From positions 1-7,936 of the forward strand of contig JAFNFZ010000266.1 of the NCBI GenBank assembly GCA_017885485.1: DNA of 7,936 bases, read 5' to 3'. Shown piece by piece: positions 6,124 to 7,936 of this stretch (positions are counted from its first letter, which is position 1; each line of letters opens with the position of its first letter). A program made the position numbers and the translations under genes. This stretch comes from Chloroflexota bacterium. Its GTDB lineage: Bacteria > Chloroflexota > Dehalococcoidia > UBA2247 > RBG-13-53-26. The notes below the pieces were generated by a model, which saw only the letters and a list, made by a program, of their open reading frames with translations, did no database searches and was not told where the DNA came from.

Positions 6124-6969
6124 CTATTTCTCTGCCAGAACCATGAGGCATAAGTCATCGTGGCTATACCAGGTCGTGACGTTTCTGAAGGGCAGTTTTG
6201 AGAACATCTCCTCCACCTCTCCTTTGTCGAGCCAGTCCAGTCTAACGCCCAGAAACTGCTCGCTGATGCCCTTCCACCATTTCTGTATTGGGTTCTTGGC
6301 CCAATTGCAGAAGTAATCTGTCAGCAAGTAGCCGTTTTCGTTCAGCAGGGAGTGGATGTTGTGATAGAGACGCATTCTCTGATCATAGGGCAGGTACTGG
6401 GCCACGCCGTTCAAGACAACTATATCAGCGGAGTGAACCGGGTAATCCCCTGGCTCCAGTGCGTCGCCGACGACAAAAGTCAGATTGGCCAGGCCCTTTT
6501 CTTTTGCTCTGACAGATGCTGTCTCGACCGCTGTTTCGTCCAGATCCAGCCCGTAGACAGACACCTTTCCGTTCTTTCGGCTGTTGATGGTTTCCGTGAT
6601 CCCGATAAGACCGCGGGCATATCCACAGCCCACATCCAAGATGACTGTGTTCTTGGCAGGTGACGAAGCCACCAAGCGCTCCAGCGTCTCTTGTGTTGCT
6701 GCCAGTCTGCTCCTGCAACCTCTGGCCGTGGGGAAGTTCAGAAGATACTTGTCGAAGATCTTGCCGATAACAAACCTTCCTTGCGGCTGATTGAGGTAGA
6801 CAAGGTCCTGATACTCAGCACTTCCCTGGTTCAAGACGAGCTCACTACCCAGACGGCTGAGTTTTGCCATGCAGTAGACTGGCAGCAGATGCACCTTGCC
6901 CTGCTTGAGTAGGTGCAGAGGTATTGATTCTATTCTCCTCGTTTTGCTTACCAGTCTATCGCCTGCCAT
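6124..6969 (-). CDS. Class I SAM-dependent methyltransferase
   Basis: This 281-residue protein transfers a methyl group from S-adenosylmethionine to an unidentified substrate. The Rossmann-type SAM site is clear. Motif I is VILDVGCGYARG (109-120), the acidic end of strand 2 is GLDLDE (140-145), GDALEPGDY (168-176) follows, and motif IV is DIVVLNGVAQYLP (182-194). A post-I region with ENGYLLTDYF (211-220) completes the core. An N-terminal extension of about 100 residues and a C-terminal Trp-rich segment (NWAKNPIQKWWKG) are not assigned and may bind substrate. I chose ATG 6969 because GGAG lies 7 nt upstream. The frame extends upstream to ATG 7029 and TTG 7062, but these fall on the predicted transcription start and the -35 box. 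Chemically the target could be a small molecule, lipid or protein; nothing in the neighbourhood settles it. Confidence 0.82.
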   Translation of the reverse strand: MAGDRLVSKTRRIESIPLHLLKQGKVHLLPVYCMAKLSRLGSELVLNQGSAEYQDLVYLNQPQGRFVIGKIFDKYLLNFPTARGCRSRLAATQETLERLVASSPAKNTVILDVGCGYARGLIGITETINSRKNGKVSVYGLDLDETAVETASVRAKEKGLANLTFVVGDALEPGDYPVHSADIVVLNGVAQYLPYDQRMRLYHNIHSLLNENGYLLTDYFCNWAKNPIQKWWKGISEQFLGVRLDWLDKGEVEEMFSKLPFRNVTTWYSHDDLCLMVLAEK

Positions 6970-6976
6970 GAACCGT

Positions 6977-6980
6977 CTCC
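6977..6980 (-). promoter_or_regulatory. Shine-Dalgarno supporting the ATG 6969 start of the methyltransferase
   Basis: GGAG on the minus strand, in GATGGAGACGG, lies 7 nt before the ATG at 6969. The upstream alternative ATG 7029 has GGAGG only at a loose 11-nt spacing, and that sequence lies in the promoter spacer. Confidence 0.5.
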
Positions 6981-7028
6981 ATCGGCTGGTTAGACGTATG
7001 CTAATTTCGATTACGATATCAGTTGGCA

Positions 7029-7037
7029 TGGTATAAT
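7029..7037 (+). promoter_or_regulatory. Possible divergent extended -10 element on the plus strand
   Basis: TGG followed by a perfect TATAAT reads on the plus strand across the -10 region of the methyltransferase promoter. No recognisable -35 hexamer lies 17 bp upstream. If used, it would give the GYD gene a leader of about 210 nt. It may simply reflect the AT-rich core of the opposing promoter. Confidence 0.25.
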
Positions 7038-7062
7038 AGTCCTCCAGGCCACATCCTGTCAA
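7033..7062 (-). promoter_or_regulatory. Sigma-70-type promoter of the methyltransferase
   Basis: On the minus strand a perfect TTGACA (7057-7062), an 18-bp spacer and TATTAT (7033-7038) form a good promoter. The predicted start near 7026 gives a leader of about 57 nt to the ATG at 6969. A tandem repeat lies immediately upstream. Confidence 0.6.
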
Positions 7063-7067
7063 TAGTG

Positions 7068-7091
7068 CGAACCACCATTCGAACCACCATT
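7068..7091. repeat. Perfect 12-bp tandem direct repeat
   Basis: CGAACCACCATT occurs twice with no gap (7068-7079 and 7080-7091). On the minus strand it sits from 6 bp upstream of the -35 box of the methyltransferase promoter outward, roughly -42 to -65 relative to the predicted start. That is the classical position of an activator site made of direct repeats, but a chance duplication cannot be excluded. Confidence 0.7.
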
Positions 7092-7252
7092 CACTTGTTC
7101 TTCAGCAATGGAGAGGTCGGTATGGTCAGACGGCTGGTGATCAACAACAGAAGCCGGCGGCGGTATTGTATGTATCCGTGGTTTGTATCAGTTGGTTCTA
7201 AGGGTGCAGGGCCCGCAGAAACTATGGGAGATACTGGCCGGAAGGGGGTGCA

Positions 7253-7543
7253 GTGGCTATCTACGTGATGCTTACGAACCTAACAGACGAAGGCAGAAAG
7301 ACCATCAAGGAGAATCCGGAGAGGATAAAGGAAGTCAACAAAGAGGTTGAGGCCATGGGAGTGAGGGTTCTTCATCAGTATGTCGTCATGGGGCCATATG
7401 ACTTCGTGAACATCATTGAAGCGCCCAGCAATCAGGCTGTAGCCAAGGTGGCGGTTGAACTGGGTGCCAGAGGCACACTTCAGACATTGACCATGGCTGC
7501 CATCACCTTGGACGATTTCATTGGTACACTGAAGAAGAAGTAG
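7253..7543 (+). CDS. GYD-domain small protein
   Basis: This 96-residue protein matches the GYD family of small ferredoxin-like-fold proteins of unknown function. Residues 1-10 (MAIYVMLTNL) form the first strand. A helical TDEGRKTIKENPERIKEV segment follows, then VRVLHQYVVMGPYDFVNIIEA carries the family's Gly-x-Tyr-Asp signature as GPYD (47-50). The helix of 60-72 and the TLQTLTMAAIT strand complete a typical full-length member. The start is GTG 7253, with GGAAGG 7 nt upstream; the next in-frame ATG (residue 6) would remove the first strand. It is the only plus-strand gene in the window, facing away from the methyltransferase and converging on pyruvate kinase. Members of this fold often act as dimeric ligand-binding or monooxygenase-like units, but no catalytic residues can be pointed out here. 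Confidence 0.85.
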   Translation: MAIYVMLTNLTDEGRKTIKENPERIKEVNKEVEAMGVRVLHQYVVMGPYDFVNIIEAPSNQAVAKVAVELGARGTLQTLTMAAITLDDFIGTLKKK

Positions 7544-7621
7544 CTGCGACTGCCGAAGCCCTGCACCCTACATGTGTTCCGAAGATCAATCTCAGTTCCC
7601 TCGTCTGTGATCTGCAGCATA

Positions 7622-7936
7622 CTACTCCACCCGCTCCACCTTGAGGAGGTTGGTGGTGCCCGGGACAGCCAAAGGGAGACCGGCAGTAATCACAATCAGA
7701 TCGCCCTTTCGGGCAATCCCCGTTGCCAGGCTCAAGCTCGCCCCCTGCGCAAATACCTCGTGCACGCTGGCTGGCTCTTCTACTTCAAAGGGATATACAC
7801 CCCAGGAGATGAGCAGTCTTCTCCTCTGCCTGGGACTTGGGGTAGCAGCCAGGATTGGCATCTGCGGGCGGTATTTCGACACCCGTCGGGCGGTGCTTCC
7901 GGAGGAAGTGAAGGCCACAATAGCTGCTGCCCCCAA
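7622..7936 (-). CDS. pyk: Pyruvate kinase, C-terminal domain (partial, cut by right edge)
   Basis: This is the last 104 residues of pyruvate kinase, the glycolytic enzyme that converts phosphoenolpyruvate and ADP to pyruvate and ATP in the cytoplasm. The segment is the C-terminal regulatory domain. It has AIVAFTSSGSTARRVSKYRP with the Thr-x-Ser-Gly-x-Thr-Ala pattern of that domain, then ILAATPS, the conserved WGVYP tryptophan segment, and the terminal GDLIVITAGLPLAVPGTTNL. The ending LLKVERVE is where most bacterial pyruvate kinases stop, so there is no extra PEP-utiliser domain. The frame is open at the window edge (last codon TTG), so the active-site barrel lies outside. It converges with the GYD gene, with 78 bp between stops and no clear terminator. 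Confidence 0.96.
   Translation of the reverse strand: MGAAAIVAFTSSGSTARRVSKYRPQMPILAATPSPRQRRRLLISWGVYPFEVEEPASVHEVFAQGASLSLATGIARKGDLIVITAGLPLAVPGTTNLLKVERVE

Noticed and set aside
5783..6316. 177-codon open frame on the plus strand
   Set aside because: It spans the 5' end of the hydrolase, the gap and the 3' end of the methyltransferase antisense. It has no protein-like motif.
7023..7268. 81-codon open frame on the plus strand
   Set aside because: It runs through the divergent promoter and the tandem repeat into the GYD gene in another frame. Composition and lack of a ribosome site make it unlikely.
7544..7621. Bidirectional terminator between the GYD gene and pyruvate kinase
   Set aside because: I looked for a hairpin with a T-run on either strand and found none convincing in these 78 bases.

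Overview
The window looks like an ordinary chromosomal stretch of an anaerobic or facultatively anaerobic bacterium with moderately high GC. Nearly all coding is on the minus strand. A formate dehydrogenase with a NuoG-like front end, a soluble GAF sensor kinase paired with NarL-type regulators, a long-form hibernation factor and a GYD protein together would fit Chloroflexota (Dehalococcoidia-like). That placement is an inference from gene content only. No rRNA, tRNA, CRISPR array, insertion sequence or phage gene is visible.

Reading along the minus strand from high to low coordinates, the layout is as follows. The C-terminal end of pyruvate kinase enters from the right edge (7622-7936). A small plus-strand GYD-domain gene (7253-7543) converges on it. 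A class I SAM-dependent methyltransferase (6124-6969) has a clear promoter at 7033-7062 with a perfect 12-bp tandem repeat just upstream. Next come an alpha/beta hydrolase with an unusual basic tail (4838-5995) and long-form hpf (4054-4620) behind a near-consensus sigma-70-type promoter. A two-component cluster follows: a GAF/HisKA_3 histidine kinase (2567-3970) overlapping a NarL-type response regulator (1945-2598), a likely terminator, then a second response regulator (878-1663). The second regulator has two receiver domains and no DNA-binding domain. The last gene is the N-terminal third of a molybdopterin formate dehydrogenase alpha subunit (1-746), cut by the left edge.

The kinase is cytoplasmic and probably senses a soluble or redox signal through its GAF domain. 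It should phosphorylate the overlapping DNA-binding regulator and possibly the output-less double-receiver protein, which could act as a phosphate sink or adaptor. Their position beside the formate dehydrogenase suggests control of anaerobic energy metabolism, but no operator was identified. The hpf, hydrolase, methyltransferase, GYD and pyruvate kinase genes appear to be separate units. I see no convincing undescribed multi-gene system. The points most worth a second look are the Asp replacing a ferredoxin-domain cysteine in the formate dehydrogenase, the degenerate double-receiver regulator, the basic tail of the hydrolase, and the tandem repeat at the methyltransferase promoter.
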